Assembly (NCBI GenBank): GCA_030272155.1
Contig: CP126196.1
Coordinates: forward strand, 1,550,001-1,614,000
Length of the DNA: 64,000 nucleotides
From: Tetradesmus obliquus
Lineage: Eukaryota > Chlorophyta > Chlorophyceae > Sphaeropleales > Scenedesmaceae
Direction: 5' to 3'
Shown here: positions 25,201-40,838 of the stretch, in pieces
Layout of the letters: the number at the start of each line of letters is the position of its first letter
How positions within the stretch are numbered: the first letter of the stretch is position 1
Translations under genes and position numbers: made by a program
Notes under the pieces: model-generated
Database searches by the model: none
Told to the model about the DNA's origin: nothing
Seen by the model: the letters and a program-made list of their open reading frames with translations, nothing else

Positions 25201-26128
25201 CGCAATGCGCACCTGCGGCACCAGGGCAGTAACCGCTGATGACTTGCATGCACCTATGGCACGGTGGCTGGGCAGCCTAAAAGCATACAGGCATATGACC
25301 GCAACAGCAGGAGCCATAGCTGAAACAGGCAGTGTCATCCCCTGGCATATGGCCTTTTAGCGTTGCTGCAGGCTACATCTGCAGTCAGCAGACCCGAGTA
25401 ATTGCACTTCTGTTAAGCGCAGAGGTTCACCTTGTCAGGCCTTGCGCCTCTTGCTGCCGTGCTGGCTGCTGGCTCCTCTTCGACCGCCGCAGCTGCTGCT
25501 GCTTTTACAGCTGGCTCCCGTGCAGCTACAAGCTTCAGCCTGCCACGCTTGCAGCTGGCATGCCAGTGCACTCCTGCACCTGCAGCCGCTGCAAAGTCCT
25601 GCAAGGCGTCAGCAGCTGTCCAGCGGCTTGCAGGAACCACCAGCACCCTGCCACTGAACCTGCCCTTGCAGGACAAGTGGGGCCCAACATGATGCTGAGC
25701 TCCCAGAGTGCCTGGGACTGCTGCTGCAGTGGGTTTGGCTTGGGTGTGCGTGCTGCATTTTGGCTCTGTGCGTTGCTGTGTTTCGCCATATGGCTGTGTG
25801 AGTCCATAGAACAGCCCCACCTGTGCAGAACACAAAGCAACGCAGAGTGAGGCACGGCTTGCCAGCAACCAGCCGCTCAGGTAAGTGGTCATGTTTGTGC
25901 AAGGTAAAGGCATTTGCCAAGTCATTGCAGCCACAGCATCTGTTCGAGCAAGTGGTTTGCAACCAATGCCAGCACGATGTGTTTGCTAGTTGCTGGCCGA
26001 TTTCTGTCGGTGCTGCTCACAAGCAGAAGCAGCACCACTGTGCCGCCTGCCACTGCACCAAGCACCACCAGCAGCAGCACGCCTGACAGCGAGGATGGAG
26101 CGAGCAGCGCCGGCAACTGTAGCACCAC
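18057..26128 (-). CDS. SMP-domain and PH-domain lipid-transfer protein (TEX2-like)
   Basis: Eleven exons join without a phase conflict: 26128-26021, 25820-25431, 25212-24314, 24018-23895, 23634-23041, 22819-22685, 22460-22362, 22082-21104, 20675-20339, 20065-19498, 19193-18057; total 1789 residues. Residues ~16-45 form one membrane helix (VLLLVVLGAVAGGTVVLLLL, continued in exon 2). A PH-like fold follows at ~167-235, ending FAEHTAAKEQWLLALQWAS. The SMP domain starts with YGLNVLLSRVTFEMLQSS in exon 3, continues with DLDLGSSMPIINSLKL in exon 4 and PPPPSDRLWISF in exon 7, and closes with SSSLVFPAAADIALP in exon 8. The TEX2/Nvj2 family sits at ER contact sites and moves lipids. Odd points: ~200 low-complexity residues (exon 5) inside the SMP domain, a ~950-residue Ser/Ala/Gln-rich tail, and a GTTGGT donor for exon 7. 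Confidence 0.85.
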
Positions 26129-26799
26129 CCATGCTGCTGCGGCAACACTGCAGGCGCAACAGTGGTGCAGTGGTTATGCAGAGCAGCTGCACGCAAGCCT
26201 ACTGTTCATGCTGCGCCTTTTGCTACGCATGTGAGCATGAAGCGAAGCAGCATGTAGCTGACCAGCTGGGTGAGAAAGGGCCTGGAAATCTTCAACATAT
26301 GTGGCTCAAATTGCTGTACCTGATGGCAACTGCAGCCCACTGGTCATACAGCTCTGCCAGACTAACTGGCTGGCCTGCAGCGGGAATCTGGGTCAACAGA
26401 TGCCTACGGACGTGCTTGGTTTGCTGCACTTGTAAAACTGTGTAGCAGGGTCCTTGGCTTATATTACACACCTGGTGTCAACCTTTGCATCCCTCAGCAC
26501 ATCTGTAGGGCAATTTCTTGGCAACTGCTGTATCCAGCGGGCCCCTGCCTGCTGCTTAGGTGCTCAGCCATGGCCGGCCTTTGTAATGCTAGTATGAGTA
26601 CATATGCAATATTATGTCAACGAGCAGGAACACGTACTGGCAACACATCAGAAGAAGTTCTTCACCACAACCACAACCACCACTGACACAAGGGTTTGTG
26701 CTGAGCTTGAACTTCACGGCCGGATATACGCTCTTACACTGACCTGTATAATTGACGTAGAAACCTAGTGTAGCGTTTGACTTCTTCACGGTGTTGAAC
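26129..26799. promoter_or_regulatory. Divergent promoter region, SMP gene / DUF2358-like gene
   Basis: 671 bp between two divergent ATGs. No exon or repeat of note is seen. Confidence 0.45.
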
Positions 26800-28480
26800 A
26801 TGGCACTTCACACACGCGTCTCCCCGCTCGGCCTGCAGCAGACCAGGCGCAGCGTGGGCAGCTCACGTAATGTTCAACCAAATAGGAAATTAGTGCTGAG
26901 GAGGTCTGTGGAAAAGGATTCCACCAACAGGCCTGTCAGGGAGAAAGACCTGGGTGAGTGAGAGGCAACCCACCAAGGAGTGTGTCCACACCGATGCCAA
27001 GCTCTGCGAGCTGTTCGACTACGGTTTTCAACCTAAATATCAGGTTTTCTGCTAAAATCTCCTGGTACCCGTTCAGCAGCGCCATCCAGCCTCTCGCTGC
27101 TCTGGTGCTGTAGTAGCAGTTTGGCAATCCACATGCTGCTGCTCTGCCCACCACATTCACCGGCCAATCAATAACGCAGGAGTTGGACTCAAAGCAGCAT
27201 GGTACGGAGCAGAAGTGTTTGGTGATCTGTTGGCCAAGGGCAAGAAGGCAGAAGGGGAGCAAGACAGCAGCAGCAGCGAAGCAAGGGCAGCAGCAGCAGC
27301 AGCAGCAGGCAGCAGTGGGAAACCAATTGATGCTGTGCTGGAGTCAATCAGAGCAGACTATGCTGAAGATTACTTCATATCAGGCAAAGGAGAGATGGCA
27401 GGTAACAACTGCTGCTGCAGGCCATGGATGCACGTAACAACCTGCATTGCTGCTGCCGGACCGCAGCAAGTGGGCTCAGCAGCTGCGCTTGGACTGAGAT
27501 GCTGCATTCAGGCTCCGCAGTGCACTGCTGCTTGTTCTAATGGTACTGCAATTGCAATTTCCTGCAGAAGGACATACATAAATCCTTGGCCCAGCAAACA
27601 TTGCTATTGTTTCTTCCTGGTTTTGTGCTTTTGCAGACTATGACCCAGAGTGCTTGTTTGCAGACCCGGTGAGACACTGGCACATACGAATATATTGCAC
27701 GCAAGTCTGCGGCCGCAGTTGCACAAGCATCCAGGCTAACGTGCCAGCACCAGCCAGCACAGCATTGCAGACAAGCCAAATAGCAAAGACTTCATGTATT
27801 GCAGCCCCATGTAAGGACGGCAGCGCAGCAGCTGCACCACATCATGTGCTGCGCCTGCAACAACCTGAATGCACAATATGTGTGTGTTGCATATGCAGTT
27901 TGTGTCGTTCCGCGGAGTGGAGCGCTTCAAGAAAAACGTGGCCAACCTAGGAGCAGTCATGTGAGCAGCGCAGCTGCTGGCCGATGCAGCAGCATGCAGA
28001 GCAGCACACTGCCAGCAACCAGGCGCAGGGTGGGCAATGGCAGCAGGGCCGAGGAGCAGAGGCACCCCTGCAAACGGCACTTCCAGCAGCAGCAGCAGCA
28101 GCACTCAGCTGCTTCTACTGAACTAAGCTGCAGCATGTCAGTGCTTACCGTCGACAGTATGTCGCCTAGCGCATGCGGGAATCGTATCCTTGCGCACTGG
28201 CATATAATTCACACTTCAGCACCCATCAACGCATTCAGTATGTCTCACAAGCAGAGTTAGCAATGCAGCGCAGTAAGCATAGCACGGACACAACATCTCC
28301 TGCGTCATCCTCACATGCTATCAGTGCTGTGGTGTGCCTCTGCTGTGCTTCTTTGCAGTTCTGATGTGGACCTGCAGATCACCAAATGGGATGTACAAGA
28401 CAACACACTGGAAGCGCACTGGAAGTTCAGTGCCATCCTGGACCTGCCCTGGCGGCCCAGGCTGGCAGCAGCAGGTGCGG

Positions 28481-28524
<44 letters not shown>

Positions 28525-30362
28525 GCACTGCATCAGCGCACCCGCCAGCCGACACCAGCAGGGCAGCTTCGGTTACAGTGCAGAGCAGTGATGTGCATGA
28601 CGGTTGGGGCGCTGATAGCTGTGCTTGACTGGGTTCCCAGGCGGCCTGCCAGGCGGCGTGCAGCACCAGCAGCAGCAGCATTGCTGGCAAGCGTCATGTG
28701 TTTCCTTGGAGGCTGAGCCGCACTTGAGTTTGAAATTGTGCTTATCTTCTGCAACTGCCAGCCGCATGTGCTGCTCCAGCCCTCACACCTGCAGCGAGCC
28801 ATGCACTTGCAGCTCACCTTGTAGCTGCTGCATCTGCTAGAGCACTCATGCATGCTGCTGTGCGCGCCTCTGCTGCTGCAGGCAGCACCACGCACGTGAT
28901 TGACGCCAGCCGGGGTCTGGTGGTGGAGCACATTGAGCGCTGGAAGTCAGAGCCTGGAGAGGTGACGACCTTGCTATGCAAAGGCTCGTAAAGCTCTTCT
29001 TAGCAAAGGATCTGAGATGGCGGTTCTCTGCGTTTGTATGCCGTGCAGAGCTACAGCAAGCATGTGTGCATGTGCGTCTGAGGTTGCTGCGGCTGCCGAG
29101 CTGCTGCAACGCCACATGCCAGAATGTGCACCCGCACGTAGAAGATTGAAGTTGCTGTTGCAGTGGGTTGCGCTGCGAGTGCTGCAGTGTTCTGGCAGTT
29201 TACCGCACGTTGTATACACACTGAAGCACACTGTTGTGCGGTTATGTGCTGCTGCTGCGCTGGCAGGTGGTGCAGCGGCTGCTGAAGCCGTCCTCCAAGA
29301 TCCCCACCAACCAGTGGGAAAGCTTCATGGCCAACCTCAGCGCAGGAGACGCCAAGGGCTGCTGGTGGGCTGGCGGTTGCGCATGCTCGCATTGCATCGC
29401 TGACGCAGAAGCATGCTCACATCGCTCACATTTCATGCTCACATTGCATGCGCCAACAAGATTGCGAGCTCTGTGCAAAACGCACGGCTATGTGTGCTGC
29501 GGACACGCTTGCAGCAGTGAGCCAGTGACCATGCGATTGACTCAGTACGGCATAAGGCTGCGCTAGCTGCGACTGTTCTGCATCTGCTCTGAAAAGTCAT
29601 CTGGCATGCCATGCCTGCTCAAATGAAGCAGCTTAAGGCACCATGTCAACCAGGCAGGTGATTGTGGTGTGCGTCTGGCTGACAAATTGCTAATAATAAT
29701 AATCATCTTCATGCTGCATCCGCTGTGCATGCAGGTATGTGGTCAACCGTAAGGTGGCACTGTATGCAGCACCCGTGGTGGCCATCTCGCTGGCAGTGCA
29801 CGCAGCCACAGGTGGGGTTCAGGTTTCAGCAAACTGCAACACTGGTACTGCATGCAAGTGCTTGCCCTATTCCTAGCTGCCTAGCCCAGCATGATGGGTA
29901 GTGTAGCGGCTGACATGCCGCATGTCGCTCTTCTTGCTGTTTTTCGTATCAAACAAGCGGGCAAAACAGCAATGATCGCCAGTCACTCGCCGCTTGTGTG
30001 CTTGCTTTTAGAGCCTGCATCAGGCCATAGCCAAGCTTTGTGCATGGTGATGTTCGTTGCTCTGCTTCCAGCACATGGCTCTCTGTTGCTTTTACAAGTT
30101 ACAAGTCCTACGCATGAGAAGCAGGCAAGCCTGCTTGAGCCTACGCTCTTCCGTGCGTAAGTTAGAGAAGGACAAGGACAGGCTCTCTGTTGCTATTGTA
30201 GGCCTGCCTGGCTGCCTGCCTGGCTGCCTGCCTGGCTGCCTGGCTGCCTGCCTGGCTGCCCACCTGGCTGCCTGGTTGCCTCAGTACAAACCTGCCTGCC
30301 TGCATCCCCAATCAAACTCAACCATGCCTGACCGAACCTAATGCAATCTTGTGATCACACCT

Positions 30363-30415
<53 letters not shown>

Positions 30416-30563
30416 ACATTTGGCCTGCTGTGTTGTCTGTGCAGGCCATGGCCTGCCGGGCGTGCTGGGTGGCGGTGTGGTGGAGGTGCTGGCTGGCGTG
30501 CTGCTAGCTGCTGGGCTGAGCACAGAGGCCTTCAAGTACATTGAGGGCACAGGACAGATATAA
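26800..30563 (+). CDS. DUF2358-like (NTF2-fold) protein, probably plastid
   Basis: Nine exons join in phase to 313 residues: 26800-26953, 27198-27401, 27637-27668, 27899-27960, 28359-28474, 28882-28961, 29267-29364, 29735-29811, 30445-30563. The N-terminus (MALHTRVSPLGLQQTRRSV) fits an organelle transit peptide. The central region, about residues 100-200, reads ESIRADYAEDYF, DYDPECLFADPF, SFRGVERFKKNVANLG, then DLQITKWDVQDNTLEAHWKF. This is the arrangement of the plant DUF2358 family, an NTF2/SnoaL-like fold of unknown biochemical role. After it come a lysine-rich linker, one hydrophobic helix (KVALYAAPVVAISLAVHAAT) and a Gly/Val-rich tail ending YIEGTGQI. Intron 8 holds a long (TGCC)n repeat. 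TGTAA occurs 8 nt past the stop (30571) and again at 30723. Confidence 0.72.
30198..30417 (+). repeat. (CCTG/TGCC)n tetranucleotide repeats in intron 8
   Basis: Two blocks of CTGCCTGC-type repeats, about 30198-30270 (imperfect, with TGGC variants) and 30366-30416 (almost perfect), lie upstream of the last exon of the DUF2358-like gene. Confidence 0.9.
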
Positions 30564-32240
30564 CATGTTATGTAACATGTTAGTGAGGCAGGCATTCAGC
30601 CTACTTGTATGGTCAGCGTATGTGGCATCGTGCGGGGTGCAGCATGGATGACATCGGCGAAGACTGTGTTACTTCTGGGTGCCGCACAGGTGCAGTTGAG
30701 TTCATGCACAGGCATTTATACGTTGTAAGCATGGGCAGTGTAGTGTCAACACAACTATGTGGTTTATTGTATATATATGGGTCAGGGCCAGCACCTGTCG
30801 CAGATGCTGCTGCTATCATTGGTGTGTACATTTGTGATGCATCAGACACCAAGTGTACCTCAACACTGTGGTGTGTCCAGTTTGCGGATGTCCAGTTTTT
30901 CCAGAGCATGTGCCGGCACATTAGCATCAAGCATTTCACCCTGCTGCTGCCCTGCAGCCGTTGCTGCAGCTGTGCGCTTGGTTACTGCGGAGCAGCACCT
31001 TGTGATTTTGCTGGTGCTGCTGCAGATGCATGAGCTGCAAGGGTGTATACGATCCTACCAGACACAAGCTCGCTAGCTCGCTATAGCTGATTGTAGCAGG
31101 CTTCCCTCTCAGGGTTTGTAACACAGACACTTCTTCTTCATCGACGCATGTACGGGCTGGTTGAGGCGGATGAGTTTAGGTTCAGATGGGTGGGCTTGAC
31201 GGGCTGGGGTCAACAACTTGTCACGCCTCTGCAGAGCAGCATGCAGCATGCTGTAGTGCCCTGGGGCCCCCAGCGGCTGCATGGGGCCCTTGCAGGACTC
31301 TTGGGACATGGCAAACACACATCGCTGCAGCCAAGGGTGGAGGATAATTTGACCAATGCTGTTGTGTTGGGAGCTTTTCATACGCTCGACTTGCCGGGCT
31401 GCAACTACCAACAGGCACTGGGACTGTACTGCAGCAGCATGAAGCTGGCAGCAGTAGCATGGCACCGGCTGCAGCACTGCGGTGCCAGCCTACCAAGCAC
31501 GAAAGACACGCTTAAGTCACGACATTGACCTGGAAGTTGATGTTTATGACGTTCGGCATGGCGTTGAGGCGACATGCCGACGTGGCTGGAGCCTGGAGAT
31601 GAAACGCCGCTTTTTGCACGGCGCTGCTTGGGTGACATGACTGACACGACTGATGTCGAAGGCCATTTGTGCAGCCGAAGAGCTTATCAATGCACGTCAG
31701 ACGCGAGCAAGTGTTATATAGCTGTAGCATGCTGCGTCTGACGTGCTGCGTCTCGGTAGTCTCAGCAACAGTTTCGCTGTTGACATAGTATGCGCTGCAT
31801 AGCTTTAACCGTTCTAAACATTAATATTTGAAGTTGAGGTGTAACTTTGGAAGCTATCCCGCCTCCGTACGCGCTTCAGGCGAGTTGCGAAGCCACTGTA
31901 CGAAGGTAAGCATGCGTTCAGCCACTGAAGGTTATTGTAAGAGCTCCGTATGACGTGTTTGGGAACTCTTGGAAGACGTGTCTGCTGGATTACAAGTTCG
32001 AGTACAGCGAGGTACGCACAGCCAAGTGCTACAGCTGCTGCAGCACAGGTGCTGGAGCACAGCTGCTGGCTGCAATCGGATCGACAGCGCAGGACACTTG
32101 AAATCAGCTAGCTTGTATCCATGTTTAGTCCTGTCAACGCGGTGTATCTGCGTGACACCTTCTTGCTGCTTGTACTGCACCTGCAGCCAGGTGTCACCAG
32201 CAGCACTGCTGCTACAGCAGACCTCTGTCACAGCAGCAGG
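30564..32240. other. Intergenic region, possible 5' exons of the RWP-RK gene
   Basis: From 30564 to about 31850 nothing recognisable is seen. At 31922-32011 a possible upstream coding exon starts PLKVIVRAPYDVFGNSWKTC and ends EYSE before a GTACGC donor. It could splice in phase to the CAG acceptor just before VVAAWQQERQ (32268). No start codon could be tied to it. Confidence 0.35.
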
Positions 32241-35822
<3,582 letters not shown>

Positions 35823-37068
35823 TACAAGCAGTGCCGAGACCTGTGCAGTCGAAGGATGTCATTTGTTGAAACTGTGCACAGGCAGTGTGTGTGGCGGGCG
35901 GCACCTGCAGGGCCGCGGCAGCATGCAGCATGTTTGGGCTGCAGCTGCTGGCCTGCAGCACCAGCTGGCACCGCTGCAGTGATTGCAGCGGTTGGTCATA
36001 GGCCTACCCCGCAAAAGCGTTGATGATATTGGTTTGTATCATGCGAGAGAGGCAGGCTGTTGACAGAGAGTTTGCATCCTGCATGTAAGCATTCGACCTG
36101 TGTGCGGCCATTTCAGTGCTATTCACAACGGCGTGTAGTGAATTGGCCAATGGGTATCTGCTTCTTTGGACTTGTTTGCTGTCTGCTGCCAAGAGCACCG
36201 CAGGTTGTTGCATTGTGATTAGTACGCTGGCACTGTACTGTTAAGCGTCTGGGATATCTCAGCTGTTCATTGGCACCTGAGCCCAGTTTTTGATTGGCAA
36301 GCTGCAAATGCACAAGCCATTGCAAACAATCAGCGATCAAGGCATGTCACTTGCCAGCAAGTTAGAGAATCATCCTTGACAGTATCAAACGGCGTTTGAT
36401 ACTTTCAAAAGGGCATGGGTATGCTCACATTGCACTCCAGAATGATGATACACGTGTTGCGATGTGCAGCTGCCATTGGCGAATGCATCCAATGCATTGG
36501 CGGCGCAAGTGATGTACTGCTGTGGTGCCACTAGTACGGTACTGCTGCACTACCTTGTTGGTGGCAGTAAAAAGAGTTGCAGGCAAGACAATACACTTTG
36601 TAGTAGCTGCATGCACCTTCCACTGCATCGTGATTAAACTGGCAGTTCTGCAACAGGCAATGCGCCCGCGATGCATACATCTAATGCACATTGACAGCAA
36701 GAGCTCAATCGTAAACACAAATGTGTTGAGCGATCCCATACATGCCAATATCTGATTGCATGTCATGCATGTCAGGTCAAACACCGGCCTGACATTGCCA
36801 GTGCTTGCAGTAGAGCCAGCTGTCCTGAGGCACATAACACGTAACAAATACGAGCTGGAACAGCATATGCTGTTGCTCAAGCTAAGCAGGCAAGCCAGCA
36901 GCAGGTGGCTGCTGCAGCCAGCAACACACGTCCAGCACTGCTTGAAGGTGCATAACCATGCGATTACTATAAATGTTCGTCCTTTCACAACAGCGCCACT
37001 GCCATCGCACCAGCTTGCTGCAACCTGCAGACCCAGCAGATGCCCTACAGCAGCAACAGCAGCAGCTG
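35823..37068. other. Convergent intergenic region
   Basis: 3' UTRs of the RWP-RK gene (TGTAA at 36084-36088) and of RbfA. No coding signal beyond random frames was found. Confidence 0.45.
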
Positions 37069-37849
37069 CTACTGCCGTGCCTGCTGCTTCCGCCGCTTGC
37101 CACTGCCGCCGCGCCGCTGCTGCTGCTGCTGCTGCTGCTGCTGCATTAGCTCCTCCCCGCTGCCTCCAAACAGATCATCAAATGGCCCCGCTCTGCCGTA
37201 CCAGGCAGCTGCCTCCTGCTGCTCTTCTTCATCCTCATCATCATCAACAGCAAAGAATGTTGCAGGGTCGTGTTTGCTCCAGCTCACTCGCTGCTGCGGC
37301 TGCTCCTCCTCTCCGTCCTGCTGCTCGCTGCTCGGCCCTGCTGCGTCATCACGATCCACACCTGCTGCTGCTGCTGCTGCTGCCGGGGCGGCTTCCTTTG
37401 TGTCTGTTTCAGGTATGTCAAAGAAGCCGCCATCTTCGTCCTCATCCTCATCATCTGAGCCCTGGTTGAATGCAGAGCCGTCGCCAGCTGCACTGCTGCT
37501 GCTGCTGCTGGCTGCAGCACCACGCGCCTCTGCCTCAGCCTCTGCTAGGTACCTGTCAAAGTCCTCCTGGCCGATTGCTTCTTGAATCTGCACGGGAAGG
37601 GCGTGCAGAACAGCAGTGCACAGCAATGCAGCAAGTCAGTGAGGCATATCTACAACGGACCTGTCATAAGACTGATTCAGGCGGCAGCAATTACCATGCA
37701 CTGCCAAGTTGCCATTGATGCAGCCGGTAGCGGGCACTCTGACCCACTACCACCACAACACACGCCCAGTCCCATCTGCTAAATCAGCAACGAGAACACG
37801 GCAGACACCAAAGCTGCTGCTGCTGGCATCCGCACGCGCACAGAGCCCA

Positions 37850-37881
<32 letters not shown>

Positions 37882-37925
37882 ACCTTCAAATCACCCGTTC
37901 CAGCTCCTCCAGCAAACCGTCTTCC

Positions 37926-37968
<43 letters not shown>

Positions 37969-39288
37969 ACGTCACATCCTGCTGGTGCTGGCTGCTGCTG
38001 CTGTTTCTACTCTCCCTCTCGGCCCCCACTCACCCGCTCCAGCTCGTCCAGGGAGTCGTCGTGCTCAAAGCACACCTGTCATCGTGCTCAAATCCCATCC
38101 TGTTGCTGCTACAGCTGCTGCTCTCCCTCAACTCACCCCTTTTAGCGCGTCCGGATAGTTGTAGGCCGTGCTGCTGCATTCTACACCCTGCTGCTACACC
38201 CTGCTGCTGCTGCTGCTACCCTCACCCCCCCCCCTCCCCGCCTACCACCACACCCCCACTCACCCGCTCCAGCTCATCCAGGGAGTCGTCGTGCTCGAAG
38301 CGCACCTCCGGCGTCAGCCGCAGCTTCAGCGCCTGCCCAATGCGGTTGCGCACATACCTGCGTCCACCACACACCCAGCACATCAGGTTGGCAAATGCAC
38401 CTGGCACATGTCTGTTATCATGCTGATTTGCATCATGGTACATTGCATAGGTATGCTTGCAGCATGGTAGCAGGGCCTTCATAACAGGTGGTGCTATGTA
38501 CCTGCTGCTGCTGCCGCTGCCGCTGCTGCCCTTCCTGCTGCACCCACTGCCGCCACCGCCGCTGCCGCTGCTGCTACTGCTGCCCCTGCTGCCGCCACTC
38601 ACGGTGCGATGCGCTTGAGGTTGCTGATGGCTCGCTCCTTGCCCAGCTCGTCACTGTACACAGACACGTACGCCTTCACCACCTGCAGCAGCAGAAACAT
38701 AAGCCTTCAGTCACACACGCGTTCAGCATTGGAAACGTGCGCCTTCACCACCTGCGGCGGCAGTGCAAGCATGACTGTTGCGGCGCCATCCACACCCACT
38801 GCCCTGTGCTGCGGCAAAATATTGTGAGGGTGCCAACCACACTTGCTGCGCTGTACTGAGGCAAATCCCAAGGATGTGAGTGTGCAGACACCTCGCTGAT
38901 TGTGCTGTACTGAACTTTGCGAGCTGGGGTTGTCAGTACATCATACTGCTGACACATTTACATTCAGCCGCATCATGCTGGTGGGCGGGCCGGGGCGCAC
39001 CTGCAAGTCGTTTGACACGTACACGTGCGTGACGCTGGCCACTGCCGACAGCTTGTCATCGAGCCCTGCACGACGCTCAGGGCAGATCGCCTCCTGCACC
39101 ACCTGCAGCAGCAGCAGCAGCCGCAGAATGCATGTTGTCGCAGTGCGTAGTGGCAGTAGCATGCTGCTTGGGGCGTATCCAACTGTTGCAGGCAGGCTTA
39201 CGCATCATGCAGCATGGTCGGCAGCAGTGCAGGCACTGCACATCTGCTGCAGAATGCATCTGCATCTGCTGCTGCAGCTGCCGCTGGC

Positions 39289-39324
<36 letters not shown>

Positions 39325-39989
39325 GGTCCTACCTTGTCATAGATGAACATCTCGCTAATCTCTCGCTGGATCTGGCTGGACACCTTGGCCACCCTGCGGG
39401 GGTGCGCCTGCAGGCGAAGCACACAGCAGGGGACAACAGCAGGCACTGCTCATTCGATGTTGCAGGCTCACTGACTAACGATGTAGACTGATAAACCGAG
39501 AAGTGCAGAATTGCGACATGCCTTCATGACATGTGGAAGGTTCAGGTGACTGAGCTAGTTTGAGGCTGGTGTGGTGCTTGAGTTGACGGGACATCAGGCC
39601 TGGCTGCCAGGCTGCTATGTGGGAACTGGAAAAGCACACCAACCATTGTTTGCTGCATGCATATAACGAGTCAAACATGTAAAAGGCTATGATGTAAGAC
39701 TTTGAACGAAGCTGCTGAGTGGTGGCTGAAATCTGCAGCTCTGGAACAGGCGGCCACATCTTGTGCAGTCCATGATACATCATTGCTGCTGCTGCCAGCC
39801 ACAAAGTGCTGCTGCTGCTGCGCCTCGAGCTGACTACAGGCGTACCATGCAAATGATGCCATCGCGGCGTTGCTGTGGACGTGGTAGTACTGGCAGTAGG
39901 CGGGCTGGAGCACCTGCAGCAGTGCTGCACGGCCGAGACCGGCTGCTGGTGCCGAAAGGACTACACTGTGCATGCAGTGTCGAGTGCAT
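37069..39989 (-). CDS. RBFA: Ribosome-binding factor A, chloroplast
   Basis: Exons 39989-39846, 39407-39333, 39102-39001, 38682-38603, 38357-38264 and 37587-37069 join in phase to 337 residues. RbfA binds the 30S-type small subunit and helps mature the 16S rRNA 5' end. The KH-like domain runs from about 50 to 165: RRVAKVSSQIQREISEMF; VTHVYVSNDLQ; VVKAYVSVYSDE; then RNRIGQALKLRLTPEVRF followed by EHDDSLDELER, the classic LRFTPELxFxxDxS end of the family. Exon 1, too short to stand out as a frame, encodes a Ser/Arg/Pro-rich leader starting MHSTLHAQCSPFGTSSRSRP that fits a transit peptide; its choice is inferred from phase and position. The tail of ~170 residues is acidic (DDEDEDEDGGFFDIPE) with a poly-Gln run and a basic end. 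Start codon 363 bp from the HU gene start on the other strand. Confidence 0.9.
38034..38077 (-). repeat. Copy of an RbfA exon end with its donor
   Basis: The end of the exon at 38357-38264 (codons for HDDSLDELER, then GTGAGTGGGG) is repeated at 38077-38034, again followed by GTGAGTGGGG on the minus strand. An acceptor-edge copy of the neighbouring exon (GTGGTGAAGGCG-like) is at about 38765-38736. Confidence 0.87.
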
Positions 39990-40352
39990 TTTGTTTGGCT
40001 TATGGAATGGCGAGAAACTTGCTTGTGATGTCGTTGTTTAGTGACGAGGCACAACACTCCAATTCCAGCCTAGCAAACCTTGGCCAACACAATGCACAGT
40101 TGCTCTAAAAGCACAAGAAACTTAACCAATGTTTTGTATACCTTTATCAACATTCATGCAGCTGTCACACTGCCTCAACAGGGTTCTGTCACAATTTTCG
40201 TTTGTTTTCCGGCGCCATCCTGCTGCAAAGTGCACCAGATCTGCCTCATCCTGCTATAGTTGCTTGGATCACGGGCACTGTTATCATCTTTTACTGCTTC
40301 GCTGATCTGCTGACGTTTGGACTCGCCTTTCCGTCACAGGATTCAGTCAACA
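39990..40352. promoter_or_regulatory. Divergent promoter region, RbfA / HU-like gene
   Basis: 363 bp between divergent start codons. A CACAG acceptor-like site 14 nt before the HU ATG (40338) may end a 5' UTR intron. Confidence 0.5.
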
Positions 40353-40838
40353 ATGGCTCTGCTGCTCACGCGCAACCTGCCTGCTCTGGGTCGTTCAGCT
40401 GCTTGCAGCACTATCCGTAGGCATGTGTTCCTGACGCCAGTGCGCGCTGCTTCTGGCGATGCCAAGCCCGACAAGCCCGAGACAGTAGGCAAGGCCATGC
40501 TGGCCAAGCACCTGGCTGAGGATCAGAGCCTTTCAGTAAAGAAGGCCATTGAAGTCATCGATGCACTGCTGGACGACATCATGCTGTCCGTGGCCGAGGG
40601 CAAGACAGTCACGATCCCTGGCTTTGGCTCCTGGAAGAAGCGCACGCGCGCTGCACGCAAGGGCAGGAACCCGCAGACTGGCGAGCCTCTCGATATTCCC
40701 GAGGGTGTTGCACCCGCTTTCTCCGCTGGCAACGTGTTCAAGGGCGTGGTGAAGAAGGGCAGCTGGGATGCATATGAGCAGTGGGCAGAGGAGGAGAAGG
40801 CAGCAGCAGCAGCAAAGAGGGCAGCAAAGAAGAAGTAA
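40353..40838 (+). CDS. HU-type (bacterial histone-like) DNA-binding protein, plastid
   Basis: Single exon, 161 residues. The first ~45 residues (MALLLTRNLPALGRSAACST and onward) form an organelle transit peptide. The HU fold follows: KAMLAKHLAEDQSLSVKKAI, VIDALLDDIMLSVAEGK, then the arm region GFGSWKKRTRAARKGRNPQT and GVAPAFSAGNVFK. HU-like proteins compact the plastid nucleoid in green and red algae. The tail (EEEKAAAAAKRAAKKK) is Ala/Lys-rich, as in some eukaryotic HU proteins. Cyanobacterial ancestry is the usual explanation; transfer is old, since codon use matches neighbours. ATG chosen over an upstream in-frame TTG. The neighbour RbfA also serves plastid gene expression. Confidence 0.93.
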   Translation: MALLLTRNLPALGRSAACSTIRRHVFLTPVRAASGDAKPDKPETVGKAMLAKHLAEDQSLSVKKAIEVIDALLDDIMLSVAEGKTVTIPGFGSWKKRTRAARKGRNPQTGEPLDIPEGVAPAFSAGNVFKGVVKKGSWDAYEQWAEEEKAAAAAKRAAKKK

